64,000 bases of DNA from DATKMP01 sp963790045 (GTDB lineage: Bacteria > Bacteroidota > Ignavibacteria > UBA10030): assembly GCA_963790045.1 (NCBI GenBank), contig CAWBMS010000008.1, positions 186,001 through 250,000 of the forward strand. Reading direction: 5' to 3'. The position numbers and the translations under genes were made by a program. Below, one piece after another: positions 29,926 to 39,910 of the stretch (positions within the stretch are counted from its first letter, which is position 1; each line of letters opens with the position of its first letter). The notes under the pieces are model-generated. The model ran no database searches and was not told the origin of the DNA. It was given only the letters and a program-made list of their open reading frames with translations.

Positions 29926-30563
29926 TGTTTTCCTCCTTGATTCATTCCGACAGTGATCTGCTGATCGCACCAAGTTGCTTCTGTTCCATCATTCGTTGCA
30001 ACGATGAGTAAGCCATGTTTTTTTTGCTCTGTGATAATTTGCTTTACAATTTCAATTCCGTCCTCATCAAGATTACTCGTCGGTTCATCCAAGAATAACA
30101 CTGACGGTTGATGCAACAATGCAAACGCGTACTTCAATCGCTGTTTCATGCCGGAAGAAAATGTTTCGACGCTGTCATCACGGCGATGCCAGAGATTGAC
30201 GAGCGTCAGCAATTTTCTAATACGATTCTGATCAATATTATTTGAGCGAATACGCGAAAGGAATTCTAAATTTTCAAGTGCAGTAAATTCATCATAAAAA
30301 TTAAGATACGGAGAAACAAAACCGATAACGTGTTTAAAATTATCAGAAGAAATTCTCTCTCCATCGATACGATATTCAACAACACCTTTTGTCGGCATCA
30401 ACAAGCCGGCAAGAATTTTAGAGAGCGTGGACTTCCCCGCTCCATTTTTTCCAGTAATCGCTAATGAGGTTGGCGATGAAAGTTCAAACGTAATATCACG
30501 GAAAATCGCACGGCGATTAAAATCTTTGGAGACCTTGTTCGCTCTTACGGAGACTGTCTTCAC
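29922..30563 (-). CDS. ccmA: Haem exporter ATP-binding subunit CcmA
   Basis: ABC ATPase that powers release of haem from CcmE, 213 aa from GTG 30563. Walker A is ITGKNGAGKSTLSK, the signature is FSSGMKQRLKYAFAL and Walker B is SVLFLDEPTSNLDED, followed by the His-switch region at LLIVATNDG, where the usual His is not obvious (N-D instead). A longer frame to 30584 only reads back into the preceding gene; the GTG overlaps that gene's TGA (GTGA), as at the ccmA/ccmB junction. First gene of the ccm run. Confidence 0.92.
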   Translation of the reverse strand: MKTVSVRANKVSKDFNRRAIFRDITFELSSPTSLAITGKNGAGKSTLSKILAGLLMPTKGVVEYRIDGERISSDNFKHVIGFVSPYLNFYDEFTALENLEFLSRIRSNNIDQNRIRKLLTLVNLWHRRDDSVETFSSGMKQRLKYAFALLHQPSVLFLDEPTSNLDEDGIEIVKQIITEQKKHGLLIVATNDGTEATWCDQQITVGMNQGGKQ

Positions 30564-32292
30564 TTGATGACAGCGACTTTCCATTTATATTCGTTGCCAT
30601 TGATTGTCGCAATCACAAAATATATCCCCGACGATAATTTGGATTTTAGCAGCGATGTCGGAACGGCAATGCTGCGTTTGCCGAATTCCATACTCGTGTT
30701 GAATTGTTGATGGAATACCGAGTTGAGCGACGAGGAAACAAACGAAACGGATGCAATAGCATTTGTTTCGTTCGGGATGGGCAATACCAAACGATTTGCT
30801 TCTTTCATATTGAGTGGATTCGGCAATGCAGCAAGATTTGTGCTCGGAAGATCCGAATGCGTTGTAGATTGCAAATAAAACGTCCGCCAGACATTTGTTT
30901 GATCGGCAGAGTAACCGGCATACAATCCGTTGGATAATATTTGATACGGCGAGAAAAGAGAATTAGAACTCAATGAAATATTCACCGATTGTGTCGCTGT
31001 TGAGCGCTGCAACGCAGCATCAATATCATCATTCACCATAACGGCAGTAATTGTGTCGTTGTTCACAATAAAGTTGTGCATCGTTACCGAGAGCGGCGCC
31101 ACATCATCGGGGAGCATAGAACTTGGATCAGAATAAAGTTTTGAATCCATAGGCACAAAGCGAGGATAATGATTCCCTTCAGAATAACATCGAACAGTAT
31201 CGGCACGGTCAGCAGTAAAATAATTCCAGTACGCAAACTGCGCAAACTCTTCAATCAAAATGCTTCCGTGTTGAACAATCGCATCCCGCACACTTTCGAT
31301 ATAACGCTCGGCTGCCATGTGAATCCATGTATCCTTCATCATATCAACACCCAACCGTTTCACAAGAAATTGCGCCCAGACAATTCGTTCGTACCCGTCA
31401 TAATGGTTAACATCGTACAACGGCAATCCTGAAGAAAATCCGGAAAAGAACGATGGCAAATAATTGTAATAATCTTTTATTTCCGGATAGACATAACTTT
31501 CCATCCATGTCGAAGTCATTTCATAGGGATACAACTCATCTTCCCAATAACCGTAACAACCGATCTGGATGGCATGGTTAGAACTCATGCGCTGCCGTCA
31601 CTTTTAATGCGGCAATTCCTTTCGTTGCAAATTCGGCGAAGTCATTGTCAATATCAATATTGGTAGTACAGCGAATCGGCGGGACAGACGATAAGGTATC
31701 TACAAAGTTCGTTTCACCATAATATTCGCCAGACCATTCAACGATGAAAATATTATAGGCAGTTTGTCCTGCCTCGAACGGCGGAGCAGAAAATCCGAGT
31801 TCACCTATTTCTACATCCCACACGTGATTAAAGACCGCGCCGACCGAATCGACATATTGTATTGCAGTTCCTTCGATACGATAATTGTTTGCATCAAGCA
31901 ATGCCGGTACATTCCTGCCGGAGGTATCATAATAAATATGGAAATGCCCGATGATTGTATCGCATTGCGTAGATGTTTGCTGTATTGCCGGCATGAAGTT
32001 GCTGCTTCTGGAGTGTTGTAAAATTTTTCCATTGATTCAATATCTGTGCAGTCGTACCGAAGCCGCATTTGTGTGAGCGCGTGGAATCACCAAGAATTTT
32101 TACTGCTGCATGTGGATTCCCCGATCGAAGATTTTGATAATAAGAAATGATCTTATCAGGTGCGAACTGCAACGAATGATTTTGTGCCACGGTGATTGCA
32201 CTTAACAACAGCGATACGCTGATAAACAATAACAATCGTTGTACGGCTGTTACATACTTTCGGACAAGCAATTTATTCTGCAACAATATCAT
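30560..32292 (-). CDS. MXAN_6640-like secreted metalloprotease, frame broken twice
   Basis: Three frame pieces (32292-31927, 31994-31578, 31588-30560) join into about 576 aa once two single extra bases are removed. The signal peptide is near the N-terminus (LLLFISVSLLLSAITVAQ). The middle piece has HFHIYYDTSGRNVPALLD, FNHVWDVEIGELGFSAPP and ends ALKVTAAHEF. The last piece begins NHAIQIGCYGYWEDELYP. Removing one T near 31580 rejoins them as HEFNHAIQ, the zinc-binding HExxH motif. WMESYVYPEIKDY supplies the next conserved block. The C-terminus has a Por-type tail ending WKVAVIK. Likely a T9SS-exported peptidase; family name is from memory of this motif arrangement. Confidence 0.7.
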
Positions 32293-32297
32293 TGAAG

Positions 32298-34595
32298 TTA
32301 TTCCTTGCGCGGTTCAGAGAATAATTTTCGTCCGTTGATGATTTTTACAATGCCTTCGTTGGGCAGCGTCAGCGCTACATCGTTCAATCCATCGCCGTCA
32401 AAATCACCGACCGCAAAATGACTCATACGTGGTTCACACACAAGCAATTGTTCACCTTCAAAGTTTCCATGCCCCAATCCCTTGAACCATGCCACTCCGC
32501 CCATATTCGAAGAACCAACGACAAGATCGAGTTTTCCATCATTATCTATATCCACAAACTGTACACAAGAACGATCTTCCAGTTTGATACCCGTCCCAAT
32601 TATTTTAGGGTCGGAAAATGTGCCATTGGTATCGCCTTTTGCTATAAGAATTTCATTCGCGGGATCACCGGCGTAAAGTATAATGCTGGGCATTGTATCA
32701 TATTCAAACTGAACAAACCAGAGATAGATGGACTTGACATTCGGCAATGAAAAATCATGCAATACTGCGCGCTGCCGAAATGAAAAACTTGAATCGCCAT
32801 TTGCGACAGCAAGATTGACTTGCGTGGTATCGCCGGTACGATATGCAAACAGAATATCAGGATATTGATCATGATTCACATCGGCAACCATAGCTCCCAA
32901 CAAATAATCAGGAGCAGAAAGGCGAAACGTACGTTCGAGAAACGAAGAACTGCCAAGTTGATTGAAAAAACTTAACGAACATCCTGCATCGCCCATCATA
33001 TTTAACGTGGCGAATTCTGCCATCCCGTTCGACGATGTTTCGGAAATAATTTGCGATGCACCTTCGCTCATGATGCTGGCATTCGATAATGACCTGTTTC
33101 GATTGTCAACTGTAAGATATGATATTTGATTCGTTTGCGGATAAGAAATGACAAGGCGTATGGAAGAATCGGCAGAGGAATGCGATGCAAGATATTGAGG
33201 ACTTGCCGGCAATGAAAAAGAGACAGGACCGTACATTCCTGTGTTCTTATGTCCCCAATAAAATGAAATTACATCGCTGCCGGTATTGGCCACAACAAAA
33301 TCGCTGACACCATCTCCATTAAAATCATTGGCAAGAATGGCTGTGGGTGATAATCCCGCAGCAAGGTATGCTGTATCGGTTATAGAAATTCCTTGAGTGT
33401 TTTGATGGATGATGAATTGCTTTCCTTTCTTGTCCAGCACGACGCACTGCACAGAGCGATCAGCCGTTGCCGGGAGAATATGAAGAGAGGCGGCTTCTTC
33501 TCCAGCAGCAAACACATCGACATCTGTAAATGGTTCTTCATCTGCGTTATGAATGATTTGAAGCGCGGAGGGACTGGTCGTGACCGCAAGATCATTCAAT
33601 CCATTATTATCAATATCTCCTACGGCAACATCGATAAGTTGATTATCGATCACAATTTTTTTCTTCCAGTTAAAATCGCCAAAATCATTTCCCTCCCAGA
33701 GTTGGATTTCAGATTGCTTATGTGAAACTAACACTAGATCAGGTGTAATATGCCGAAACAGCGAAGCAGGAATTATTTGATCGATGTTTCCATGCACAGG
33801 AAACACGCTTTGATCTAAAAATCTTCCCTTCCCAACTCCATATAAGATGTGCAATTCGCTTTTCACCCAATCATAGATCACAAGATCTATGAGATTATCA
33901 TTGTTCAATTGAACAAGTGCAGCAGCAGAAATAGGATTATCTTGTGCTATCGGTTGACCTTGAACATAGCTTCCTTTGCTCGTTGCAATGAATGGCAGTA
34001 TTCCGGGAGAATTGCGATCATACACTAACACATCCGGACGACCATCGTTATTTACATCGCCAACAAGAATATGCGCAGCCGAATATGGAAGATGAATCGT
34101 TGCCGATGCTCGAAGTGTATCTGACAAATAATCCGTTACAACTGTAACTGTTTTTGTATGTCGATTCAAAAAAAACAGTTGAGATGTTTTATCGAAAGAA
34201 GTTTCGGCAGCACAAACATCATCAAATAAAAAGTGAACATATTTTTGCGTGCAAACAAATGACGACACTGATGTATCATACGTTGCCAATGCGACATTGG
34301 GATTTTGTGCCGACCACAATAACAATGTCGGGTGCACCGGATGAGAAATGATCAGAGCACTATGATCGTATTGCGCTGGTAACGATTGAAACCGCACTTC
34401 TCCCAATGTGCTTTCACTCGTTTGCGCGGAACATGTTCCATGGCAAGCCAGCAAATGAACGATGTCGAACTTACCAGATGAGAAAAATATTGCCGCCAAA
34501 ATGAAATGTACCACACAGGACCAGACACGATCTCCCCCATACTGTTCAAGCTTGCCGCCGATGACGTAAGCGCAATTGTCGCCGGCGCGCTGCAT
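32298..34595 (-). CDS. FG-GAP/VCBS repeat protein
   Basis: A secreted beta-propeller-type protein of up to 765 aa. Calcium-binding FG-GAP motifs occur throughout: DVNNDGRPDVLVYD, LNNDNLIDLVIYD, DIDNNGLNDLAVT, DFNGDGVSDFVVAN, DVNHDQYPDILFA, DIDNDGKLDLVVG and DFDGDGLNDVALT. This implies seven or so blades. No sorting tail is seen at the end (VKIINGRKLFSEPRKE). The N-terminus is uncertain: the frame runs back into the thioesterase gene, and the likely signal stretch (VVHFILAAIFFSSGKF) starts near 34520. A two-base error beside a GTAC there may hide the real start. The next gene begins 5 bases after its stop. Confidence 0.72.
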   Translation of the reverse strand: MQRAGDNCAYVIGGKLEQYGGDRVWSCVVHFILAAIFFSSGKFDIVHLLACHGTCSAQTSESTLGEVRFQSLPAQYDHSALIISHPVHPTLLLWSAQNPNVALATYDTSVSSFVCTQKYVHFLFDDVCAAETSFDKTSQLFFLNRHTKTVTVVTDYLSDTLRASATIHLPYSAAHILVGDVNNDGRPDVLVYDRNSPGILPFIATSKGSYVQGQPIAQDNPISAAALVQLNNDNLIDLVIYDWVKSELHILYGVGKGRFLDQSVFPVHGNIDQIIPASLFRHITPDLVLVSHKQSEIQLWEGNDFGDFNWKKKIVIDNQLIDVAVGDIDNNGLNDLAVTTSPSALQIIHNADEEPFTDVDVFAAGEEAASLHILPATADRSVQCVVLDKKGKQFIIHQNTQGISITDTAYLAAGLSPTAILANDFNGDGVSDFVVANTGSDVISFYWGHKNTGMYGPVSFSLPASPQYLASHSSADSSIRLVISYPQTNQISYLTVDNRNRSLSNASIMSEGASQIISETSSNGMAEFATLNMMGDAGCSLSFFNQLGSSSFLERTFRLSAPDYLLGAMVADVNHDQYPDILFAYRTGDTTQVNLAVANGDSSFSFRQRAVLHDFSLPNVKSIYLWFVQFEYDTMPSIILYAGDPANEILIAKGDTNGTFSDPKIIGTGIKLEDRSCVQFVDIDNDGKLDLVVGSSNMGGVAWFKGLGHGNFEGEQLLVCEPRMSHFAVGDFDGDGLNDVALTLPNEGIVKIINGRKLFSEPRKE

Positions 34596-35025
34596 CTCGA
34601 TAACGTCGCTTCTCCACAGTAGCTACCGGACGCACTGGCGGCGCCATCGCAGGTTTGCCGTTTTCATCAATCGCCACAAACGTAAGATATGCCGAATTGG
34701 TATGTTTACGTTCGCCGGTGAACAAATTCTCTTTCGTCACACGAACACCGACTTCTAATGAAGTGGTGAACACACGATTCACCGATGCTTGCAGCAACAC
34801 GACCTCGCCTTGCTTTACAGGATTATGAAAATTCAATTCATCAACCGACGCTGTAACGCACAATTGATGCGTATGACGCGAAGCAGCAATGGCAGCTGCA
34901 ATATCCAGCCAATGCATCAAGCGCCCGCCCAATAAATTTCCCATCCGATTCGTATCGTTCGGCAATACTAACTGCACCATCTCAACCTGTGATGCCTTGA
35001 CGGTTTGAATTTTCTTTTGTGCCAT
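34546..35025 (-). CDS. Acyl-CoA thioesterase, hot-dog fold
   Basis: Hydrolyses acyl-CoA to free acid and CoA, 159 aa. It is of the YciA/BACH type: VLPNDTNRMGNLLGGRLMHWLD carries the catalytic Asn/Asp region (the run spans residues 21-42), followed by AAIAASRHTHQLCVTASVD and the strand block VVLLQASVNRVFTTSLEVGV. The C-terminus is unusually rich in Arg (RRRQLRLRHRRQ). It overlaps the bamD stop by one base, so it is likely co-transcribed with bamD. Substrate cannot be deduced. Confidence 0.87.
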   Translation of the reverse strand: MAQKKIQTVKASQVEMVQLVLPNDTNRMGNLLGGRLMHWLDIAAAIAASRHTHQLCVTASVDELNFHNPVKQGEVVLLQASVNRVFTTSLEVGVRVTKENLFTGERKHTNSAYLTFVAIDENGKPAMAPPVRPVATVEKRRYRDAARRRQLRLRHRRQA

Positions 35026-35903
35026 TAATTTCCATTTACCGGTACCGGTGTTTGCATAGGTGTTTGTGCAGGCTTTGCCGTAGCCGGAGGTTGCGAGGCA
35101 GCTTCTGCAATTCTTGATTTCAATTCTATTTTTAATTTTTCTGCATCGGCAAGCAGGTCGCTATGCGAATACTTCACAAAAAATTTATTCAATTCATTTT
35201 GAGCTTCGGGATATTTTTTGCGATTCATCATCGCTTCTGCTTTTTTCAGTTGCGCCGGCTCTGCATACGGTGTATCGTGATATTTTTCCAGCACTAAATC
35301 AAAATAATACGCAGCCGCCCGATAATATTCCATGTACATATAGGTAACGCCGTTTTCATATTCTTTCTTCGCAGCTTTTGTATTCAACTCATTGATGCGA
35401 GTTTCCGCAGCATGTACCAACGTATCATTGGGAAAATAATCTATGTACGCCTGATATTCATCCAATGCTTTTTTAGAATAGTCTTGATCGAGAGATGACT
35501 TGGGAGACATCTTATAATAGCACGTTGCTACTTGAAAACGCGCGCGCGAAACATACGGGCTTGAAGGCATCGTCCTGATTAACAAATCGTATTCATACGC
35601 GGCCAGAATATATTCTTCTCGAAAAAAATGGCATTCGCCCATATAAAATTGTGCCGCATCGGCAACGCGCGTTCCTTGATATTGCAAACCCACGATTTTA
35701 AATTCCTCAATCGCATCTAAATAATTTTCCTCATGGAAATCCTTCATGCCCATTTGATAGTGCTGCTCCGCCGTCATTTGTTTGGTCACTTCTTCAGAAC
35801 TGCATCCCCCGATACTCAGCAGCAGAATCGAGATTCCGAAGCAGAGAATGATTTTAATGAACAGATGTTGCTGTTGTGTTTTCAACAAAGTATCCTTTTT
35901 CAT
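35025..35903 (-). CDS. bamD: Outer-membrane assembly lipoprotein BamD
   Basis: TPR lipoprotein of the BAM complex that inserts beta-barrels in the outer membrane. The lipobox is LLSIGGCSS (Cys near residue 34). Five TPR-type repeats follow, such as AEQHYQMGMKDFHEENYLDAI, DAAQFYMGECHFFREEYILAA, RFQVATCYYKM and AQLKKAEAMMNRKKY. The length of 292 aa fits. I chose ATG 35903 (MKKDTLL), though a start at 35921 is possible; both overlap the end of the CapA gene (35854), so the genes are coupled. A Pro/Ala/Gln-rich tail of about 25 residues ends the protein. Confidence 0.9.
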   Translation of the reverse strand: MKKDTLLKTQQQHLFIKIILCFGISILLLSIGGCSSEEVTKQMTAEQHYQMGMKDFHEENYLDAIEEFKIVGLQYQGTRVADAAQFYMGECHFFREEYILAAYEYDLLIRTMPSSPYVSRARFQVATCYYKMSPKSSLDQDYSKKALDEYQAYIDYFPNDTLVHAAETRINELNTKAAKKEYENGVTYMYMEYYRAAAYYFDLVLEKYHDTPYAEPAQLKKAEAMMNRKKYPEAQNELNKFFVKYSHSDLLADAEKLKIELKSRIAEAASQPPATAKPAQTPMQTPVPVNGN

Positions 35904-36897
35904 TTTTTTTGATAATAACATTTGATAATTTTGAAATCCGCGCCATTACGTATTCCGATTCTTCTTTCGAAATCTGTGTTGTCGGTTGAATATCCTGCGC
36001 GGAACGGTACACCTGAATAGACGAAACGCTGGTACCACTGTTCCGTTTTTCAAACAAGAATTCTGCAGCAAACGACCAGACCGCCCACCTTCTCTGCGGC
36101 TGATAAAACACTGCGTTACCGAGTGAATGGACGATCCAGCTGTTTCCGTACCGCTCGATACCTTGCGGCACATGCGGATGATGCCCCAGCACAAGATCAG
36201 CGCCGGATTCTGCCAGCCAATGCAATTGATGTTTCGTTAAAGAATCCGGCATATCCGAATATTCTGTGCCGCCATGAAAACTTGCAATGACGATATCCGC
36301 TCTTTGTTTTAAACTGTGAATCTCTTCTGCCGCACGCGAGGAATCAAAATACGAAATGTGCCCGCGCCAGCCGTTATGAATATTGACCAATTGCGTATAA
36401 GCAACGATTCCGATTGTGATTCCATTACATTGCAGGATTACCGGCACAAATTTATTCGAATCGATCGTTGTGCCGGCGAATTTAATTCCAGCTTCATTCA
36501 AACACTGAATCGTCTCATCCAAGCCCTTCATACCATAATCAAATTCATGATTGTTTGCCGTAGAAACGATGGTTATATGGGCATTTCGTAATGATGCAGC
36601 GGCAACCGGTGGAGCACAAAAAACAATATTCGATGTCGGGCTTTGTGTCTCACCATGCTGTTCGGAGATCGGGCTTTCTAAATTCGCAAACACGATATTG
36701 GCTTGGTGAAAAAACGATGTCATTCCAACAAACGGATAATCGATTTTGCCTTTCAATAATTCTTGTCCGACAGACCGCCCAAGATTGATATCGCCCACCG
36801 CAAGCAACGTTGCGCGGGAAACAGGATCTTGCTGCTGTGCTTTTCCAAGAACAGCAATCGACAGTAAAACAAACGCAAGACGTAAAGTTGATTTCAT
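35854..36897 (-). CDS. CapA family protein (PGA_cap metallophosphoesterase-like)
   Basis: Secreted CapA/PgsA-type protein, 347 aa from ATG 36897, which opens a good signal peptide (MKSTLRLAFVLLSIAVLGKAQ). The PGA_cap fold motifs are LLAVGDINLGRS, FANLESPIS, VSTANNHEFDYGMKGL, GIVAYTQL and the later GADLVLGHHPHVPQGIE. In Bacillus, CapA takes part in poly-gamma-glutamate capsule synthesis, but most bacterial members have no such context and are taken as phosphoesterases of unknown substrate. No capsule genes are adjacent. It lies just upstream of bamD. Confidence 0.88.
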   Translation of the reverse strand: MKSTLRLAFVLLSIAVLGKAQQQDPVSRATLLAVGDINLGRSVGQELLKGKIDYPFVGMTSFFHQANIVFANLESPISEQHGETQSPTSNIVFCAPPVAAASLRNAHITIVSTANNHEFDYGMKGLDETIQCLNEAGIKFAGTTIDSNKFVPVILQCNGITIGIVAYTQLVNIHNGWRGHISYFDSSRAAEEIHSLKQRADIVIASFHGGTEYSDMPDSLTKHQLHWLAESGADLVLGHHPHVPQGIERYGNSWIVHSLGNAVFYQPQRRWAVWSFAAEFLFEKRNSGTSVSSIQVYRSAQDIQPTTQISKEESEYVMARISKLSNVIIKKNEKGYFVENTTATSVH

Positions 36898-36927
36898 TTT
36901 ATACAAAAACATACATCAATGAATTGT

Positions 36928-37787
36928 CTATTGCAATCCACTCATTGCAAGTTGCTCTAACTTCGCGATGCGCTCTTCCGTCGGCGGATGCGTTGAAAAT
37001 AATTTCATTACACCGCCGCCTGTCAACGGATTGACAATAAACATGTGCGCTGTCGCAGTGCCAGCATTTTGCATCGGCACCAATTCTGCGCCGCGCTCTA
37101 ATTTTCTCAGTGCGTTCGCTAAACTTAATGGCTTGCCGCTGATACGCGAACCACCTTCATCCGCAGCAAATTCACGTGAACGTGAAACTGCCATTTGAAT
37201 AAGTAGTGCCGCAATCGGTGCAAGAATAATCATCGCGAGTTGTCCCAACGGATTTGAATTTTCGCGGTCGCGTCTGCCGCCGCCAAAGATTTCCGCATAC
37301 ATCGCCATCCGAGCAACGAAGGTAATTGTCCCTGCTAATGCAGCAACGAGCGTCGAGATTAAAATATCACGATGCTTTACGTGCGCCAATTCATGGCCGA
37401 TCACACCTTCCAATTCATCATCGCTCAACGCTTGAAGAATTCCTTCGGTGGCAGCAACTGCTGCATGCTCAGGATTTCTTCCAGTAGCGAACGCATTCGC
37501 TGTTGCGCCGGGCAAGATGTACACTTTCGGCATCGGTAATTGCGCTTGCGTTGCCAACTGCCGTACCAGATTCTATACAATCGCGGCGATTCTTCTTCTG
37601 TGACTTCTTGCGCACGGTAAGACATCAACACAATTTTATCGGAGAACCAATACATTCCAAAATTCATCAACAAAGAAATAATAAATGCGAACACTAATCC
37701 TTGTTCACCGCCGATTGCTTGCCCAAGAAATAATAACAAGCCCATCATCAAAGCGATCAACATTACAGTTTTTATTGAATTTGACAT
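36928..37787 (-). CDS. htpX: HtpX-like M48 membrane metalloprotease, frame-shifted
   Basis: Inner-membrane zinc protease of quality control, about 285 aa after repair. The N-terminal piece has two membrane helices (VMLIALMMGLLLFLG and LVFAFIISLLMNFGMYWF) and stops making family sense after PRLYRI near 37566. The other piece resumes with VRQLATQAQLPMPKVYIL, then GRNPEHAAVAATEGIL and the zinc site IGHELAHVKHRD, with the Glu ligand in EFAADEGGSRISG. A two-base excess (or one missing base) beside GTAC at 37563-37566 explains the split. Gene symbol is used for the family; it could be a paralogue. Confidence 0.88.
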
Positions 37788-37899
37788 TTCGATCTTTAAC
37801 CTTTCACCTCAAAATACCTATCACCATGAAATTTATAAAAAAAAGCACGGAGTATCAACAATGTGCATTCTCGTTCGTGATCACGAATTGGGAAAGGAA

Positions 37900-38748
37900 T
37901 TAGTTATGTTTTAATAAGCGCTGCAGTGTATCAACGACCAATTCCGGCCGTTCATCAAGGAAATGACGCGAGAAACGCCGGGCACGTTGCACTTCGTATG
38001 AATCAACGTCAGCAACGATCAAATCTTCTTCCAACAACTTCGCAGTCGCCAGCATCTCTCCGCTCGGAGAAGTGATGTTCGAACCGCCCCAAAAATTTAC
38101 GCCGTCTTCAAATCCTACTCGATTGCTAAACAACAAATAGGTGTTCAGCAAACGCGCATACGTCCGGTGATGTTCATGATTGACAACCTGATTATCCAAT
38201 TGTTTGCTCTCGCCGGAAATGCGTGTGGGACTCGCTGTAAGACAAATAATCGCCTCAGCGCCATCAACGGCAAGCAAATATGGCAGCGACACATGCCATA
38301 AGTCTTCGCACACCAACATGCCGAATCGTCCGAGTTTGGAATCAAACGCTGCGACTTTTTTTCCGGCACCGAAGTAACGTCCTTCTTCAAACATCCCGTA
38401 TGTTGGCGGATATATTTTGCGATGAATATATTTGATGCCGCCGTCTTCTAAAAATATAGCGCTATTGTAAATTCCATGATTGGTTCCGCTTTCCACAAAC
38501 CCCAACGCAATAGAAATCGATTTGCTTTTTTCCAACAAACGTTGAACAACGCTGCTGTTTGTAGGATCGATAGCCACATCCCATGCAAGATCGCGCAAGG
38601 TGTACCCGGTCAAACTAAGTTCTGGAAACACGATAAGCTGCGCGCCTTCTTTTTGCGCACGGTCGATAAATTCTAAATGGCTCTGAAGATTCTTCTCCAT
38701 TGCGCCGACGCGACAGTCTATTTGAGCAATTGCAGCTTTAAATTTCAT
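37900..38748 (-). CDS. Nitrilase-superfamily carbon-nitrogen hydrolase
   Basis: Amide- or nitrile-cleaving enzyme, 282 aa, with the full Glu-Lys-Cys triad: Glu in VFPELSLTGY, Lys in YIHRKIYPPTYGMFEEG and Cys in GMLVCEDLWHVSLP. The wording HRKIYPPTYGMFEEGRYF and ICLTASPTRIS resembles the glutaminase domains of NAD synthetases and related amidases, but no synthetase domain follows. Substrate is not known. Single gene; the start is 9 bases after the stop of the small TPM gene upstream. Confidence 0.88.
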   Translation of the reverse strand: MKFKAAIAQIDCRVGAMEKNLQSHLEFIDRAQKEGAQLIVFPELSLTGYTLRDLAWDVAIDPTNSSVVQRLLEKSKSISIALGFVESGTNHGIYNSAIFLEDGGIKYIHRKIYPPTYGMFEEGRYFGAGKKVAAFDSKLGRFGMLVCEDLWHVSLPYLLAVDGAEAIICLTASPTRISGESKQLDNQVVNHEHHRTYARLLNTYLLFSNRVGFEDGVNFWGGSNITSPSGEMLATAKLLEEDLIVADVDSYEVQRARRFSRHFLDERPELVVDTLQRLLKHN

Positions 38749-38757
38749 TGTAAATAA

Positions 38758-39210
38758 CTAATCGACATTTACTTCATTGGAAAGTTCATCGGTGTCGCCA
38801 GGGCGCGGTGGAAAATATTTTGCCAGCACGGCACCAACCGATTGCACGCCATGAATAACGCCATCGCGAAATTTTTGCTGAAAAAAATGTTCCGACATTT
38901 CTTTTGCGATTGTTTCCCACGTTCCCTCTTCTACTTTGGTGTGAATCCCTTCGTCGGCAAAAATGTGAAATCGCCGATCTTGCAGTAAGAGAAAAATAAG
39001 GATGCCCGTACGATCCTTGGTTTTTATCATGCCAAGCGTATAAAATTCTTTTTGCGCAAGTTGTTCAAGTGGGATTTTGCGATCACGCCATCCGCGTTTC
39101 TGGCGAATGCTGACACGAATTTCTCCCGATGTGTTTTTTTCTGCTTCGCCAATCGCGTCGGCAATTGTTTTTAAATCTTCTTGCGAAAATAATTTCTTGA
39201 CATGTTTCAT
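38758..39210 (-). CDS. TPM domain protein (short form)
   Basis: A 150-aa soluble TPM (TLP18.3/Psb32/MOLO-1) protein from ATG 39210, which has a purine-rich AAGGCGG before it. The core reads EKNTSGEIRVSIRQKRG, LGMIKTKDRTGILIFLLLQDRRFHIFADEGI and HGVQSVGAVLAKYFP. TPM domains occur in membrane quality-control or photosystem-repair proteins, but the bacterial role is largely unknown. It lies 10 bases downstream of a response regulator, which in turn follows a longer TPM protein and LemA, so the four genes probably form one transcript. Confidence 0.82.
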   Translation of the reverse strand: MKHVKKLFSQEDLKTIADAIGEAEKNTSGEIRVSIRQKRGWRDRKIPLEQLAQKEFYTLGMIKTKDRTGILIFLLLQDRRFHIFADEGIHTKVEEGTWETIAKEMSEHFFQQKFRDGVIHGVQSVGAVLAKYFPPRPGDTDELSNEVNVD

Positions 39211-39220
39211 AGCATCCGCC

Positions 39221-39895
39221 TTATGACAGATCAATCATTTTGATATTCCCGATATATTGTACCGTTTTATCTTCTTTGAGATTGCGCAACTTATCTAATT
39301 TCACCAGCAAGCGATCGATGTTCTCATCGATCAATTTAAAATATTTTACCGCTTTTTCCGGTACGTTTCCTTTTTCCAAAATACCGACCGTTTTTTTCAT
39401 TTTGATTAACGGCTTATGGATTTGTTCCGATACTTCCACTACCAATTTTTGCATCACCTCTAAACGATTTTTACTAATCTCCAATTCCATGATTTCATTT
39501 CTTAATCTATGTTTTTCAACGATGCGCAACAATGATTGAGGAAAGACATGAGAAACAATGTCGGATTTTAATAAGTAATCTTGCACACCCAGCCGCATTA
39601 CTTCCAAAGCAAGTTGAACATCCTGATTGACCGTGAGAAACACCACAGGAATCATACAATTGCGTTCCTTTAGCGCAAGGACAAAATCCTTGCCGGTTTT
39701 GTCGCCTAGAAAATAATCCGTCACAATAATATCAATTTCGTGCGGCTGTTCAAGGAATGTCAATGCACTATCAACCGTTTCTCGATGAAGAACATTGAAA
39801 GTCGCACTTTCAAAACTTTCCAAACGTTTTTGGATGAGAGGTGCAACTAGATCATCGTCATCGACTAACAATATGGTAATGGTGTTTGTACTCAT
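39221..39895 (-). CDS. Response regulator with a degenerate DHp-like C-terminal hairpin
   Basis: A 224-aa protein with an intact receiver domain at residues 1-125: acidic LLVDDDDLV, phospho-Asp in VTDYFLGDKTG, Thr in VVFLTVNQD and Lys in YLLKSDI. Instead of a DNA-binding or enzymatic output it carries about 90 residues of predicted helical hairpin. VSEQIHKPLIKMKKT lines up with the histidine-kinase dimerisation motif (I-A-H-E-I-N-N-P-L), with Glu at the usual phospho-His and no ATPase domain. It may act as a dimerisation or phosphate-sink module. It is placed between two TPM genes. Confidence 0.82.
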   Translation of the reverse strand: MSTNTITILLVDDDDLVAPLIQKRLESFESATFNVLHRETVDSALTFLEQPHEIDIIVTDYFLGDKTGKDFVLALKERNCMIPVVFLTVNQDVQLALEVMRLGVQDYLLKSDIVSHVFPQSLLRIVEKHRLRNEIMELEISKNRLEVMQKLVVEVSEQIHKPLIKMKKTVGILEKGNVPEKAVKYFKLIDENIDRLLVKLDKLRNLKEDKTVQYIGNIKMIDLS

Positions 39896-39910
39896 AGACG
39901 CTCTTCGCAA

